DNA of 64,000 nucleotides, taken from NCBI GenBank assembly GCA_963921825.1, contig OY997594.1, positions 34,082,956-34,146,955 on the forward strand. The letters run 5' to 3'. The notes under the pieces were generated by a model. That model made no database searches. It was given only the letters and a program-made list of their open reading frames with translations, and had not been told where the DNA came from. This stretch comes from Erodium maritimum. Its lineage: Eukaryota > Streptophyta > Magnoliopsida > Geraniales > Geraniaceae. Below, piece by piece: positions 33,291 through 45,965 of this stretch (its first letter is position 1; each line of letters starts with the position of its first letter). Position numbers and translations under genes: made by a program.

Positions 33291-34204
33291 GCTCTTATGA
33301 CGTATCTTATTCAGTAACATTGACAAAGGCACATGAATGTTAAGGACCTGGAGTTTATCCTAATAATTGATCAAAATAGATTTTTTTAGGGGTATAGACG
33401 ATGCAGTCGCCCGTAAACTTAGGAAAAACCGATTCGTTGACGAATTCAACCAAATAACGATATAGTCGAATTAGTTCCTGCATCGCTGATTTGAGCTGCG
33501 ACAAACAACGGTTATGCACGACATGTATTATTCGTCGGCGAAAAAGAGCAGTTACAGACCAACAACTATTTAATCTCTTATATATGACAAAATACGTCCT
33601 TGATCCTTCACATTTTAAACAATTATTCTTCAAATTTGTATTACTTTTACGCTCTTAAAGATACTCATATTCTCACGTCAAAATGTTTTTTCAACTCTCT
33701 TCCCCAATATGACTACATTCTTCATTCTTAATCACAAAATTCTCAAACTTCCTGCTATCAAATATACCAAATACCCCACTCCTAAAGAATTTGATTCCAA
33801 CCTTTAAGCGTATCTTACCATTTGTAATTTAGTGATTCCAGTTTTGAGGTGACTTGTCTGTCATATTCTATAGTTTATATTCTATAGTTTAGGGAGTTAA
33901 AAAGCTATCAGAGGATAACAAAGGAGGCGAACAACGATGATGAAACAACTAAGAAAAAAGAAACTGAGGGTGAAGCTACACCTCTACCTCGATTGGGTTC
34001 TCGTATACGCTTTGCCACTTTCATTTTGATGTGTGCTTTATCATGCACGTCTCGAGGTGAATCAAACATGTCACGAATCCATCACACAAGACATGTGCCA
34101 CTCCCGCCCTATCTCCCACTCCTTATAGTCTTTGTCACAAAATCATTTGCACTAACGAGGAATAAGAGCAAAAGAATAGAACTAAACGCTCTCAAACCCT
34201 TGAA

Positions 34205-36118
34205 ATCCTAGGAAGCCACCGCCGCCCTGTTCCTTCCTCCACCGGCGACGGCCGACAGTTCCGGCAATGACTGTCGTCGGTGGAGTTCTTCTCCAGCCCT
34301 TCTCTTCCCTCCTTCTTCTTCTTTTTTCCTCTCTCTTGCGTCCCCTTTTCTCTTTGCTTCTGACCCGGTCTGGTGGGAGCTCTGCTGGTGTACTTGTCTC
34401 ATTCTTGGGTCGCCGGAGTCAGTCGGGGGTCAGGTGCTGCTAGCCGGAGTCAGAGCTCGTCGGTGCGGTGGCCTGACGGAGTTCTTTGGGTTGACCTGTT
34501 GTTCGTTCCAGCCGAGTTCTCAGCTAAAGCTCGCTGGTTTGTTGGTGCTCGCCGGAGCAGGCACGGTCTGTGCCCTGGTATCTCGCCTGGGTTCCCCCGG
34601 AGTTGCACACTTTTTGGTGGGTGTTGGTTCGTGGAAGCTGGTTCGGAGGCTGTATGGGGGCGGCTGGCTCGGGAGACTTATTGGCCTTTGGTCTGGGTAG
34701 GCCTTACCCGGTCTGTTGGGTTCGGCCAAGCTCCATCGGGTCGGGCCCATACAGATTCGGGTAGCTGGTTGTGGTAGCGGGTTGCGGGTCGGGCCGTACT
34801 GGATCGGGTGGGCCTGGGTCTGGGCTTGGTTCTGGGTCTGGGTCTGGTTCTGGGCTTGGGCATGAACCTCTGTTTGGGCTAGACTGTTACTCTTCTCTGG
34901 CTTTTGCTGTCTCCTCTGTTTGGGATCAAATTGGATCGTCCTCGGTATCATTACAAACCTTCCCCTTCGGATCCTTGCTGTTTTCGGTGAGGGGTTACCA
35001 GTCTCGGTTTCGGAACGCTCAGCTCGCATTCCAGTTTCGATTCCTCCAAAGCTTTGGTTTGCTTCAGTTGGTTTGGAGTTCGGAGTTAGCTCTCGGTAGA
35101 AATACCGGTCCTCCTCCTTTTGGGGCCCTTTTCGGTGTTGGCCGAAGTCAGGTTACGGAGGGCTGAGAGCGAGCTTCTTGGTCTACTCTATCTCATGCGG
35201 TTTTGACAAGCGGCTTTGACGATGACTTTCTCTCGGGTCTTTGGAGGTGTCTGGTCTTTGCTCAGGTCGTGGGACGCGTTTCTTCAGCCTATCGACGGTG
35301 GATCGTTGCTGAGCTACTCTAGATGCTTTTGGTGCCTCACCCACCTGGGGACTTCTTCATCTTTGAGCGTCTCTTGCTGCAGTTTGTGACTGCCTGCGGG
35401 ACCCGCCTCATGCTCGGTAGAATTACTGGGTCCTCTCCTCCATTGGCGTTTCTCGGTGTTGGCCGGTTTCATAAAGAGGACCGGGCATGAGTGCATGTTC
35501 TGTTGATCATCTACTATGCCGGTACGAGTTTCTTCTCTTTTCTCCTTTCTCTCTGGTAGGCTTGTCGGTGGTTGTATTCCGAGCGACATGCTCGTGGTTG
35601 TAGTCCGAGCGTCATGCTCGTGGTTATGGTTTTTCGAGCGACATGCTCGTGGTTCCGAGAGACATGCTCGGGTTGTCTTCTAAGCGCCAAGCTCCTGGTT
35701 TTATTCCGAGCGCCATGCTCGTCGTAGTATTTCGAGCGTCATGCTCGTGGTTGTATTCCGAGCGTCATGCTCATGGGTGTATTTTGAGCGCCATGCTCAT
35801 GGTTGTATTCCGAGCGCCAAGCTCGTGGATGTACTGTTCATGTCTTTATGGTTGTAAAATATGGGTTTCTAGACCTTTTTCTTTGTCTTGGGTCTGCGTA
35901 CCCATTCTGAGCTTCCGGGTCTATGACCCATATTTGCACCCCTGCATGGCTTTGGTCCTTGTGTTGTTGATTTCAAGTTCATCCCCGGCTTGTTTATTGG
36001 AGTTGTGGTCTGTTTCCTTTGTTGGTTTTGCCCGATGATGATTGTTGCGTCCTTCTAGGGTTTTTGAAGTATGTAGTCAGACTTGTGTATTTCTCCTCTT
36101 TCGTCTTGTAAGAGGTTT
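34205..36118 (+). repeat. GC-rich dispersed repeat family, copy R2
   Basis: A block of higher GC with two recurring modules. One is CTCGGTAGAAATACCGGTCC (35091) and its echo CTCGGTAGAATTACTGGGTC (35412). The other is TCGTGGGACGCGTTTCTTC (35268). Both modules occur inverted at 51.9-53.3 kb, and the second also near 2310. Long open frames on both strands have low complexity (G-S-G or P-R-T-R) and match no family. The block is cut at 36119 by an LTR end. It is perhaps a non-autonomous retroelement. Confidence 0.6.
35577..35835 (+). repeat. ~28-bp tandem repeat with GAGC..GCTC palindromes
   Basis: About nine copies of a unit of the form TTCCGAGCGCCATGCTCGTGG plus a T/G-rich spacer. Each unit contains GAGC-N5-GCTC, able to form a small hairpin. 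The copies differ by point changes (GACATG, GTCATG, GCCATG, GCCAAG), giving a row of related hairpins. Confidence 0.85.
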
Positions 36119-37049
36119 TGTCACGCCCCAAATCCGATTTTGACCGGACTCGAGAAGTGAACTAAAAACAATAATAAATAAACATTTAAACGAAATAAAA
36201 TTTTGAATTTAGTTCCAAAACAACAATTCTGATGCCATGAGTCAACCGCTCAAAATCCAAAATAAAGAAAGACACTGTTTAGTACAAAAAGAGAAAGTAT
36301 GTCTCTACTAAGTAAGAAATCTCGGACTCTCGATTAGCTCCCGAGCTCCGAGACATCCTCTAAACTGACTCACGGTCAAAACCTATAAAGCAGTAAATAA
36401 AAAGGGGGTGAGCTTTCGCTCAGTAGGAAAAAGTAGTTAAGGTGATGAGTTATCCGCTCACCACCACGAGTAACCGTCCAATTAGGGCATACTAGCAAGG
36501 CACAACAACTAACGACATTCATAGAATACAAATAACACAAACCATACTTACATGATTATAACCACGCTCAATCACATCACTTACCAATCATTAAGCAACA
36601 ACATATAATAAAACAACCACAAGTCCCGTACAGCAGTCCCCCCCGTCGTCGACTTCCATAGCCCGTCTCAACCTTATCGTACTGGACAACACAACATCGG
36701 CCTAGATATCTTCCTGGACCACACAGCATCGGGGTACACTCACAATACATCGTACCGGACCACACAACATCGACCTAGATGTCTTCCCGGACCACACAAC
36801 ATCGGGGTACGGATCACACCATCCTCGGTCTGGATATCCTACACCGGAATACCCCCTCGATGTAGGTATCGTACCAGAACTCTTAGCCCTGGGGGACCGC
36901 GTACGTGGGACACCAACCTCGGCCTAGATACCCTACACCGGAATCCTCCCTCGGTATAGGTATCGTACCAGAATATCTCCTCGTCTCGGAACATATCGTA
37001 TCGGATCACACCCACAAATATCTCAAACATATCACAAGGTCATAGTTAG
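36119..37049 (-). mobile_element. Truncated LTR of a gypsy element
   Basis: TGTCACGCCCCAAATCCG is an LTR terminus related to the plus-strand LTR end at 59905-59920 (GGATTTGGGGCGTGACA). It extends about 930 bp and passes without a clear border into the next LTR fragment at 37050, which lacks its own terminal bases. Between 36680 and 36990 are imperfect repeats of CCGGACCACACAACATCG and CTACACCGGAAT..CCCTCG. It is a chimaera of two LTRs, the left one keeping only its 3' end. Confidence 0.75.
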
Positions 37050-37771
37050 CGAAATCCGGTAATGACCGGACCCAAGACATGACTTAGCGAAATTAACTAA
37101 TAACAGTTTCAAACAAGTAATAGCTGATAAAGCTAGATAAAATAAGTCAACAGAAGTTCGAAACCCTGAGTCCTACACTCAGTCAAATACATAAGTCCAA
37201 AAACAAACAGTACGTCTCTACGAAAAATAAAATAAAGATAATCCCGGACCCTCGCTAGCCCCATGCTCTGTGATTCCCTCTACTCCAAGTCAAAGCTAAA
37301 ACCTGTAGAAACACGGTAAGGGGTGAGCTTGACGCCCAATAGGGAAAAACCATAAACCTTCCCCATTTCGGATTTATAAGAAAGCCTTTCCACAATTTAA
37401 ATTACATTTAAAAGTTTGATATAACGATGCGACACTTAAGCCAATTTAAAGACAAAAACCCTTTTAAACCTGACGCTCAACGGTCCAACCATACCAACTT
37501 TAACTCAATCACTAACCATTAAAACAGGCACACAACGAAGGGAACAACCCAAGTAAGACACCTAAGTACATTTCCGTCAACTTAAGTTTCAACATAATAG
37601 CAAATACAATTCTCTCTCAACTTGCTACAGTTGCACAAACCCTGTTCATTGAAGATCATCCTTCCTTACTGTTACACTTTCTGATGTTTTGAAGATCATC
37701 ATCGACGGGCTCTTCTTCAGGTGTTGTGTCCATGATGGGATTATCAATTCCATCGGACCACCTTCGACCTT

Positions 37772-40204
37772 GTGGGTTTTGATCCTCAACATTCTTCTTT
37801 GACCCTCAGCCTTCTTCTCCACTATCCCTTCTCATCTCTCTGTTTTCACATTACCATTTCAATGTTAACTCTGGCAGAACTGGCTGGCATTCAAGCCTTA
37901 CCCCCTCCTTCTGTCCCTCCTCCTCATACTACAGAAGGAACTCAATCCTCATCAATAGGGCCTCCACCAGGTTTTGAAAGGCCACATCTAAACCCTACTC
38001 TGCTCCCTGCTCTGATCCCTGCTCCTCCAGCTCAAATAATCTTTTCAAGCCAAGAACAAAAAAAGGTTCAAGTATACAAGCCAAGAGCAACAAAGGTTCA
38101 AGACTCTATCTCTTCCTCTTCTGATCGAACTCAAGAATACTCCCCTAGTGGAACAACAAAGCTTTTTGATGGTAAGAAGATGTTCTATGATAAACATCTC
38201 AAACCAGTCATCTCTGGACCTAATACAACCCCAAGCCTTTCACTGGTAGGAAACAACCATTACTCCGAGCAAGAAAAAAGCTACTTCAAAGGCAAACTTC
38301 TCAGAGGAGGGACTCAGAACTTTCAGAAGGGACAAGAGACAACCATAACTCATCCCTCTAAATTTGTGGCCTATATCCACAATATCCCTTCTAAGGCCAA
38401 TGAGATGTGGCTAGCAAACCTCTTTACTGATATAGGAGGGGTTATCAAAGTGCATATTGCTGCTAAGACAAGCAGGTTGGGCAAGATCTATGGCTTCTGC
38501 TACTTTCACTTACAATCTCAGTTGATCAAGGCCATCTCTACTTTCAATGGGTATAATTGCAATGGCTATACACTATTTGTTACTAAGGCCTTTGGGAGTA
38601 ATAATTTTAAGCCATCTATTGCATCAAACTCTGCTACTGAAAAACCTCTTAGAATTCAAGGTTCAGTAGCCACCAATCAACTTCTTTACCTACAAAACTC
38701 TCACCTTGCTATTGCTCACAAGAACCACAATGCTCAGACAATTATGAGGGATATCACAATGGAAGGGGTATGTGAAATCAGCCTCAAAGACTTGGGAAAT
38801 AATGTCTTACTAGTTCATTGTAACAATAGAGCTCTGGAAGAAGAAATCTTGAAAGATGATGGAGTGTGGCTGCAAAATTGGCTCTCCTTTGTCCCAGGAA
38901 AAGAACTGCTAGAAAATTGTGGGGGTCATTTTTGCTGGATCAAATTGAAAGGAGTTCCTTACCATGGCTGGACTGATGAATCTTTTGATGCTGCAGTCTT
39001 ATAGTTTGGCAAGCTCATTTATACACACCCTCTTACCACAGCTGGAGTTCAAATCAATGAGGCCTATGTCTTAATTCATACAACAAGTTATACTCCTATT
39101 GCCTCAACCACTGAGTTATTTCTTGGCAGACAAAAATATACTTTATGGGTTCAATCCTTGCATTCATCTGAGGTCCCTCCCATTAATATCTCCACTGAAG
39201 ATCTGCAAGACAATATCAGCTCTGATACTGAGTCCTTACAGGAGGACAATCTATCCTCTCAATTGGGAGACACATGCACACCAACCTCTGATGCAAAAGT
39301 CTCTCCCTCTCAGCCTGCTCAGCCCTCCTCTATTGCAACCCTGCCTCCATCTCAGCACCAAGAAATAAATGCACTTCAAATTGATGCTATGATTGAAGAA
39401 AAAATTACTACTCAAAGGGAGACAAATTCCCAACCCTCAAATGCACAAACCTCTCCTACAGATCTCTCAATATTGCAAAAAATGGTGGTCAATGATACAT
39501 TAGATGATTCAGACCCCTTGAATGAAGATGAACTGAGAGCTTCTCCCTCCCTTGACACTCTGAAACTTTTGACTGTTCAATCTGGTTTAGGTCCAACAAA
39601 TCGTAATCTGACCAGCTCCCTCCCTTTTCAACCAACTCAGTTCAATCCCAAGGCTGAAAGTACAGACTTACATCAACACTTACTAGTGGGTGAGGTTCAA
39701 AAAACCCTTTCCCCAATTTCAGGTGACAGAAACACCTTGGACAAGCCTTCATTAAATGCACCTGCAACAACAGAGGTATATTCAGAACAACCATCACCCT
39801 CAACACAGCTCATATCAACTAAGATACTTGGCTTGGATTGCTTGGCCAGTGACAATTATCCTCTGCTCCATGCCCCACCACCGGCTGACACCTTGGAACC
39901 TGATTCAAACTTTCTCCCTCTCTCCAAAATTAAGAGAGGTAAAATGAAAAAATCACAATCCTCACCCCATCATTACTCAACAAGGTCCAAACAAAGGGAA
40001 GACTCAAACCCTAAAACTTTTGTCTCCAAAAGTCAGTTAAATGAGGCCAAAAAGGCATGGTCCTTTGCCAAGGTGATTGGAATTTCTGCAGATTGCAGTG
40101 AAGATTTGATACTTCAGCAACTTGCTTCCTTGGATGATGAGAGAGTTGACATAGATAATCAATCTCTTACCTCGGTGGGTGGTGAAGAAGAAGGTAAATT
40201 GTAG
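37772..40204 (+). pseudogene. L1 ORF1 with RRM, one in-frame stop
   Basis: One frame of about 810 codons interrupted by TAG at 39002-39004. The pieces before and after are in the same frame. The first part has a Pro-rich GPPPGFE element, then an RRM (about residues 205-285: VAYIHNIPSKANEMWL, GKIYGFCYFHL, GYTLFVTKAFG) and a conserved GWTDESFDAAVL. The part after the stop begins FGKLIYTHPL, homologous to the same place in the L1 at 8530, then an acidic Ser/Pro-rich linker and a basic HHYSTRSKQRE near the end. The stop probably replaced one codon. The protein binds element RNA in the retrotransposition particle. Confidence 0.88.
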
Positions 40205-40274
40205 TTACCAACCCTTGGAACTGCTTTGGAGTTGGGACTCTTTCCAACTCCTTTACCTCTCATCTAGTCCTAAG

Positions 40275-42509
40275 ATGTTTGTCCTCTCCTGGAACATGAG
40301 AGGACTATCTTCCTCACAAAAGAGGAAGACCCTTGGTAACGTGATCCGCAAGCAACAGCCTTCAATGGTACTCTTACAAGAAACAAAAATTCTCTCCCCT
40401 TCTTCTGGCTTCCTTAGATCCTGTGGTATGACTTGGGGTTGGGAAATGTATTATATTCCAGCTATTGGCTTATCTGGAGGCCTCATTATGTGTTGGAAAT
40501 CCTCCTACTTCAAACTCTCAAGGATCAAAAAAATAAATAGGGCAATGATTTGGTTTGGCTCTCTCAAAGCATCTGGAGAAGAATGCTGCATCTCTAATAT
40601 CTATGCTCCTTGTTCAAGATCAGGAAGGAGATCCCTCTGGTTAGAATTAGTAACTGAATTGAATGTTCAAACACTTCCTCCTCTCTTGGTTGTAGCTGGA
40701 GATTTCAACACAGTTCTATCTCTTGATGAAAGATCATCCTCTAGAGGATCTGTCAGAGATATGAACAATTTCCAGGGCCTCATTGACACTCTAGCACTAA
40801 TTGATCTGCCCTTGTCTGGGGGAAGGTACACTTGGTTTGGTATAGGATCCATTGCCTCAAGACTAGATAGGTTCCTGGTGTCATCAGATTTTTTAAACAA
40901 GTTCAATAACCTCACTCAAAAATGCTTGCCAAGATCCATCTCAGATCACAGACCAGTTTTTCTTTTTGAAGAACAAGCTGATTGGGGACCAAGGCCTTTC
41001 AAGTTCCTCAACATATGGATTGAAGATGGGAGATTTTATGCAATGGTGGAGCAATTTTGGGAATCTTTGCATCTCACAGGCCAACCTCATATCATACTTT
41101 GGAAGAAGCTCAAACTCTTAAAAGAACATCTTAAACAATGGAATTCCCAAGTTTTTGGGTATCTTGATACTGATATTGCACAACTCACCTCAAAGCTGGA
41201 TAAGCTTGACTCATTAATAGAAGAAAGAGAGCTAACTCCTCTTGAATGCACTGATAGAGGAAGTATGAGGGCAGAAATTATTAGAAAGACAAAGTTGCTT
41301 GGCATATTATGGAGTCAAAAGGCCATGAAAAAATGGTTTCATGAAGGAGATAAAGGCTCTGGATTTTTCCATAGGGTTGCAAACTATCAAGGAGTAAAGA
41401 AAAAAATTACACAAATTCTGGTTGATGACTCACTTCTGCAAGATCCAACTCAAATCAAAGAGGCTGCTACCTCCCATTTTGCAGCTAGGTTCTCTGCCTC
41501 CACCACTAATCATACCAACCTTGATCACTTGAACTTCAACTCCATTACTCCAGAGCAATCACAAGATCTTGAGAGGCCCTTCTCTGAGGAAGAAACCCTT
41601 AAAGCAATAATGGCTTGTCATGGAGAAAAGGCAACTGGCCCTGATGGCTTTACTCTCAAGTTCTATCAGGTTTGTTGGCCTATCATTAAGGTAGATTTGA
41701 TAAACTTCCTACACTATTTTCACTTGTCTGGCCATTTGGGGAAAACAATCAACTCATCATTTATTACTCTAATACCAAAGAATGAGACCCCCTTATCTTT
41801 TGATGACTATAGACCCATCAGTTTAATGGGTGGTCCTTATAAGATTCTCACCAAAATTCTGGCCTCAAGATTAAAAGGGGTGGTTGCAAATTTGGTTGCT
41901 TATGAACAGACAGGCTTCCTTGCTGGTAGGAAAATTTTAGATGGGGTACTTGTGGCTAATGAGGTCCTTGATCAGATCAAAAGAACAAAATCTCCTGCCC
42001 TATTATTCAAAGCAGATTTTGAGAAGGCATTTGATAATGTCAACTGGATTTATCTAATGAAATTGCTCTCTAGAATGGGTTTTGGCAGACTCTGGAGACT
42101 ATGGATGATATCTTGCTTCAAAGCTCATGTCTCCATTCTCATCAATGGTTCCCCTTCTCCACAATTCAAATTATTCAGAGGTTTAAGGCAGGGATGCTCA
42201 TTATCACCACTTTTATTTGCTCTAGTTGCAGAAGGCCTACATCAAATTATGAAAGCTGGATTATTGCATGATCAGTTCCAAGGTATCTCTCTAGGATTAA
42301 ATGGTCCTCTCATTTCTCATCTGCAATTTGCAGATGACACCCTATTTTTCATCAAAGCAACACCCACTGCAGCTCAAAACCTCAAACATGCTCTCAAGTT
42401 ATTCAGATTGGCCTCTAGACTCAAGGTCAATTTCAGTAAATCCATGTTAATTCCCCTCAATCTCCCAAGGGAAGAAATAGAGATTTTTGCATCAATTCTT
42501 CTCTTGTGA
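40275..42509 (+). pseudogene. L1 ORF2: endonuclease and reverse transcriptase
   Basis: I choose the start MFVLSWNMRG at 40275, typical for ORF2; the frame itself is open from 40179 and overlaps the end of ORF1. The endonuclease has LQETK, AGDFNTVL and SISDHRPVF, so Glu, Asp, Asn and His are all present. The reverse transcriptase runs from about 41600 (GPDGFTLKFYQ) through ITLIPKNE, DYRPISL, KADFEKAFDNVNW and RGLRQGCSLSPLLF to LQFADDTLFF, with both catalytic Asp residues of the FADD box. The frame then stops at TGA 42507-42509 because of a frameshift; the protein goes on in the next frame. Confidence 0.9.
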
Positions 42510-43932
42510 TACTGGTTCACTCCCTTTACCTTACTTGGGCTTCTCTCTGGGTGCCAGCCCCAAGAAGGTCTCTACTTGGCAACCTATCTTAGCTAAATAC
42601 AAAAAATGCCTTGGACTTTGGCAAGCAAAGATGCTCTCTCTGGGAGGAAGAATCACACTCATTAAATCCACCCTCAGTGCATTACCCCTCTATTACTTTT
42701 CTCTACTCAAAGCCCCAAAATCAGTGCTAAAAGAAATGGAAAAATGGCAAAGGAGGTTTCTGTGGCATGGAAAGGCACCCTCTAGAGTCTTATGCAAAGT
42801 GGGTTGGAATCAAGTCTGCAAAGCAAAATCTGATGGAGGTTTAGGTATCAAAAATTTGCAATTGATGAATATCTCCCTCCTAGCAAAATGGTGGTGGAGA
42901 TTTGCTCTTGATGAAAATTCCCTATGGAAGCAAACTATTTGTGCCAGGATGGGCTGGAGTATTAAGGAATGGGATCTAAACAAATTTTCTGAATTAGGAA
43001 GACCTAGCTTCCTCTCTCATTTTATGACATTGCTAAGAGATCCTAGGTTTAATGAGTGCTTTGGAGATAAAGGCTTAATTTGGGTGCTTGGTAGGGGTAA
43101 TAGAATTCATTTTTGGGATGATCTCTGGTGGGGAGATGCTACCCTCAAATCTCTCTTTCCCAGGCTCTACAATTTATCAACAACCAAGCATGCTCTTATA
43201 CAAGACTTTTGGGAAGATGGTTCTTGGAATTTAAATTTGAGAAGGGTGGTTTTGGGTAGGGAAGCTCTAGAATGGGCTGTCCTCTCTGCAATATTAGACT
43301 CCATTCATTTACCTCCTACTGATGATCAATTAACCTGGAAATGGGATCACAAAGGCTTCTCTGTCAGCAAAATTTATGGCTTACTTGCACTACAAGGAAA
43401 CTCTGCTTCTGATTGGGCTTCTAAGGTTTGGATCCCTGGAGTGCCTCCTAAAATCTCTGCTTTCTCCTGGTTGGCTTGTTTAGAAGCAATCCCCTCTAAA
43501 TGCTTTTTAGAGGGAAGAGGTATGCATTTCTCTTTAGAACAACTACTTTGCTCTCACTGCTCCTGGGATTTTGAGGATGGACCTCACATTCTACTGCATT
43601 GCTCAAAAGCCTGGACCTCTTGGACTCTCATCTGTAACTGGTGGGGATTAGTTTGGGTTTGCCCTTCCTCTGTCAAGAATTTGTTCTGCTCTTGGTCCCT
43701 TCTAGTCCCCAAAAAAATGAGAAGATGTTGGGTTGCTTTACTTCAGATTACTATTTGGCAGCTATGGCTGGCTAGGAATACCCTACTTTTCAATGGCATC
43801 AATGAGCCTCCATCAACTATTTTCAACAGAATCATCAATACTTCATACAGCTGGGAATGGGCTACTTTCAATCAAACACATCATTTCACAATACAAGAAT
43901 GGATTACTTCTCCAAGATCATGCCTCATCTGA
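42487..43932 (+). pseudogene. L1 ORF2 continuation: thumb and zf-RVT
   Basis: The frame-shifted rest of ORF2. It starts FSCDTGSLPLPYLGFSLGAS, the segment that normally follows the FADD region. Next come WQAKMLSLGGRITLIKS and WQRRFLWHG. The zf-RVT domain lies at about 43410-43650: WIPGVPPKISAFSWLACL, then CSHCSWDFEDGPHILLHC with Cys-X2-Cys and His-X4-Cys. The ATG of this frame is not a biological start. A single-base gain or two-base loss between 42487 and 42507 would explain the break. Confidence 0.88.
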
Positions 43933-44933
43933 GACTTTGCCTCAACTGGTTCTGCTCTTCCATCTTTGGTGCTGATTGATCTTTATGACTTACTACTTCA
44001 AGTATTGGATTTTCTATCATTGTTACTGGTTCTACTAAATTGCTTCCTCAACTGGTATTGCCTTTCTTTTGGGTTTTGGGTGGGGGGTTGGGTTGGGTGC
44101 TCAGGCTTTTTCCCTTGGTGAGGTAGGAGTGTCCCTGGTTTGTTCTTTTCTTTGGTGTGTGGGCTTTCTCTTCTCTCCCTCTCTTGAGTGTGGCTCTTTT
44201 TTCCTTTTTTTCTGCTTTGAGTGTTTTTCTGTTTTGCAGGGTCCTTTGCTTGGGTTGCAAGTTTCCCTTTTTCACTTCACTTGCCTTGTGCTCTCTCAGC
44301 TTTCTAGTCCCTCTTCTGCATCATTTCAGATTGCCCTCTCAACAAGCTTCTTTTGCAGCTATATCTCTGCAGGATTATGTTGGTTTCACAATTTACTCCC
44401 TCCTGGTTTATGTTCACAACCACATTTACTCATTCTAGTTCATCATCACTCACCATCCCAGGGACTTTTTGATCACAATTCTAGTACAGGCTCAGCTTTC
44501 CACTGACTGTCAAGACGTTTCATGCTAAAGTGCCTTATCATTCGGATACAATAACCGATCTTCACCTTTGGATTTTCTTGGCCCTATGACTCTGGCCAAG
44601 TTGGTTCCGGCCCCTCTTTTGGTAACTACATTTCAACCTATTTGGGCAGGCTCCTCAATCATTCTCAGCATCATCCCCTCAGGCTTGCACAATGCTGATT
44701 CAAGCCTCAAACTTTCACAGCATCATCTCCACAGGCTTGCACAAGGCTGCTACAAACTTCAGCCTTCTCTGCCTCATCTGATCTTCAATAATTTATTATC
44801 TTTGTTGAACTAATTACGTTCTCTTGTTGCTTTTACTTCAGTCTACACCAGTAGCTTGGTGTTGTTTTTTGGTTTGTAACCTTTTATCTCCTCGATGGAG
44901 GGTTCATTAATATATGCTTTCCTTGATAAAAAA
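43933..44933 (+). other. L1 3' untranslated region
   Basis: T-rich sequence without coding content, closing with TTCCTTGATAAAAAAA. The short A-tail marks the exact 3' end. Confidence 0.8.
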
Positions 44934-45349
44934 AAGTACGTTTCCGAACTAACTTTTAACGATTAAAAGGAGAAGGCGACAACGAGAACATGTAACCCAA
45001 ATTAAACAACCTTCACTTACTCGACCACAAACTATCCCAAAATCCTCGTCCAGAACCCCTTCACGACCGACTCCCGGATGACCACAAAGACGACGCTTTA
45101 ACTTACCCGGAAACCACGCACATGAACTCATCATCAACAATCAAAATCAAGTCATTCACGGTCACACATAACTCATAACAAGGAGAACACTCAAAGCCAC
45201 AAACACAGCAACACTCGTTCAATCCAAAACATTAATAAAACACACAACTCGTAACCATCTCACGGTCTCGGGAGCAACCCGCTCGGCCCGGCGCAACCGC
45301 ACGCAACTTCCCCAACACAAAGTCGGGATAGGCGGTCGACCTCATCACG

Positions 45350-45650
45350 GAACACAGTGTTTTACCGATCGACGGAAGGCAGGGAAACCGCCTCTTCGCG
45401 GCCTGGTCTCTCGCGGTGCTCAACACAGCGTTTTACCGAGTGCTAGTCGGAAGGTAGGGAAACCACCTCTTCGCAGGACATAGCGTTTTACCGACTCACG
45501 GTCGGAAGGTAGGGAAACCACCTTTCTCATGTCACCACAATACCACAAACACAACACTTTACCGATTGCGCGCCGGAAGGTACGATACACCTGACGGAAG
45601 TACATTTCTCACACTTTACCGGCCGCGCACCGGAACGTACGACACCCTCT
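45350..45650 (-). repeat. ~58-bp repeats in the LTR, copy 1
   Basis: Five diverged units of the form ACAGCGTTTTACCGA-N-TCGGAAGGTAGGGAAACC. Each contains an inverted pair (TACCGA..TCGG, CCTTCC..GG) and could fold. The same set occurs at 48268-48570 and 51235-51535. A related word, CCGACTAGAAGTCGGTAAAGCG, lies in the leader of the element at 60390. Confidence 0.8.
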
Positions 45651-45965
45651 CGGGCACAACTCATAACATTATCATCCAAACAATCACAATCACACTCAAA
45701 ATCATAATCACAATCACATTCTCAACAACTTACACGACCAGCACGCACTTACCATCACTTATCGTCACCCCACTCAACGTGGTAACCCCACCGGCTTAAC
45801 CGGTATCCAACCCCCAACATCCCCAGTTCAACATACCAGATGTACAGGAAATAACCACTCAATCACTAATATGCATCACCAAGTTCAACTCTACTTGTTT
45901 TCATGTTCGTTATTTATTAACCGTTCAAGCATCGCAGAGCACACAAGCGGATACATTCAGCAAAC

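Larger units (their letters stand above)
37564..44946 (+). mobile_element. Nearly intact L1 (7.36 kb) with target-site duplication
   Basis: The duplication AAGTACATTTCCG (37564-37576) and AAGTACGTTTCCG (44934-44946) flanks a body 37577-44933 that ends in GATAAAAAAA. The same site without insertion, CCTAAGTACGTTTCCGAACT, is present at 47852-47871 and 50818-50837 in the sister LTRs. The one mismatch is a CpG to CpA change in the 5' copy. The body has a leader, ORF1, ORF2 and about 1 kb of 3' untranslated DNA. Only two coding lesions are visible: a stop in ORF1 and one frameshift in ORF2. An RRM in ORF1 without a CCHC knuckle places it near the BNR group of plant L1s. Confidence 0.95.

Noticed and set aside
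34373-35166. Overlapping long open frames on both strands at 34.4-35.2 kb
   Set aside because: GC-rich low-complexity sequence opens all frames; no domain, and the DNA belongs to a dispersed repeat.
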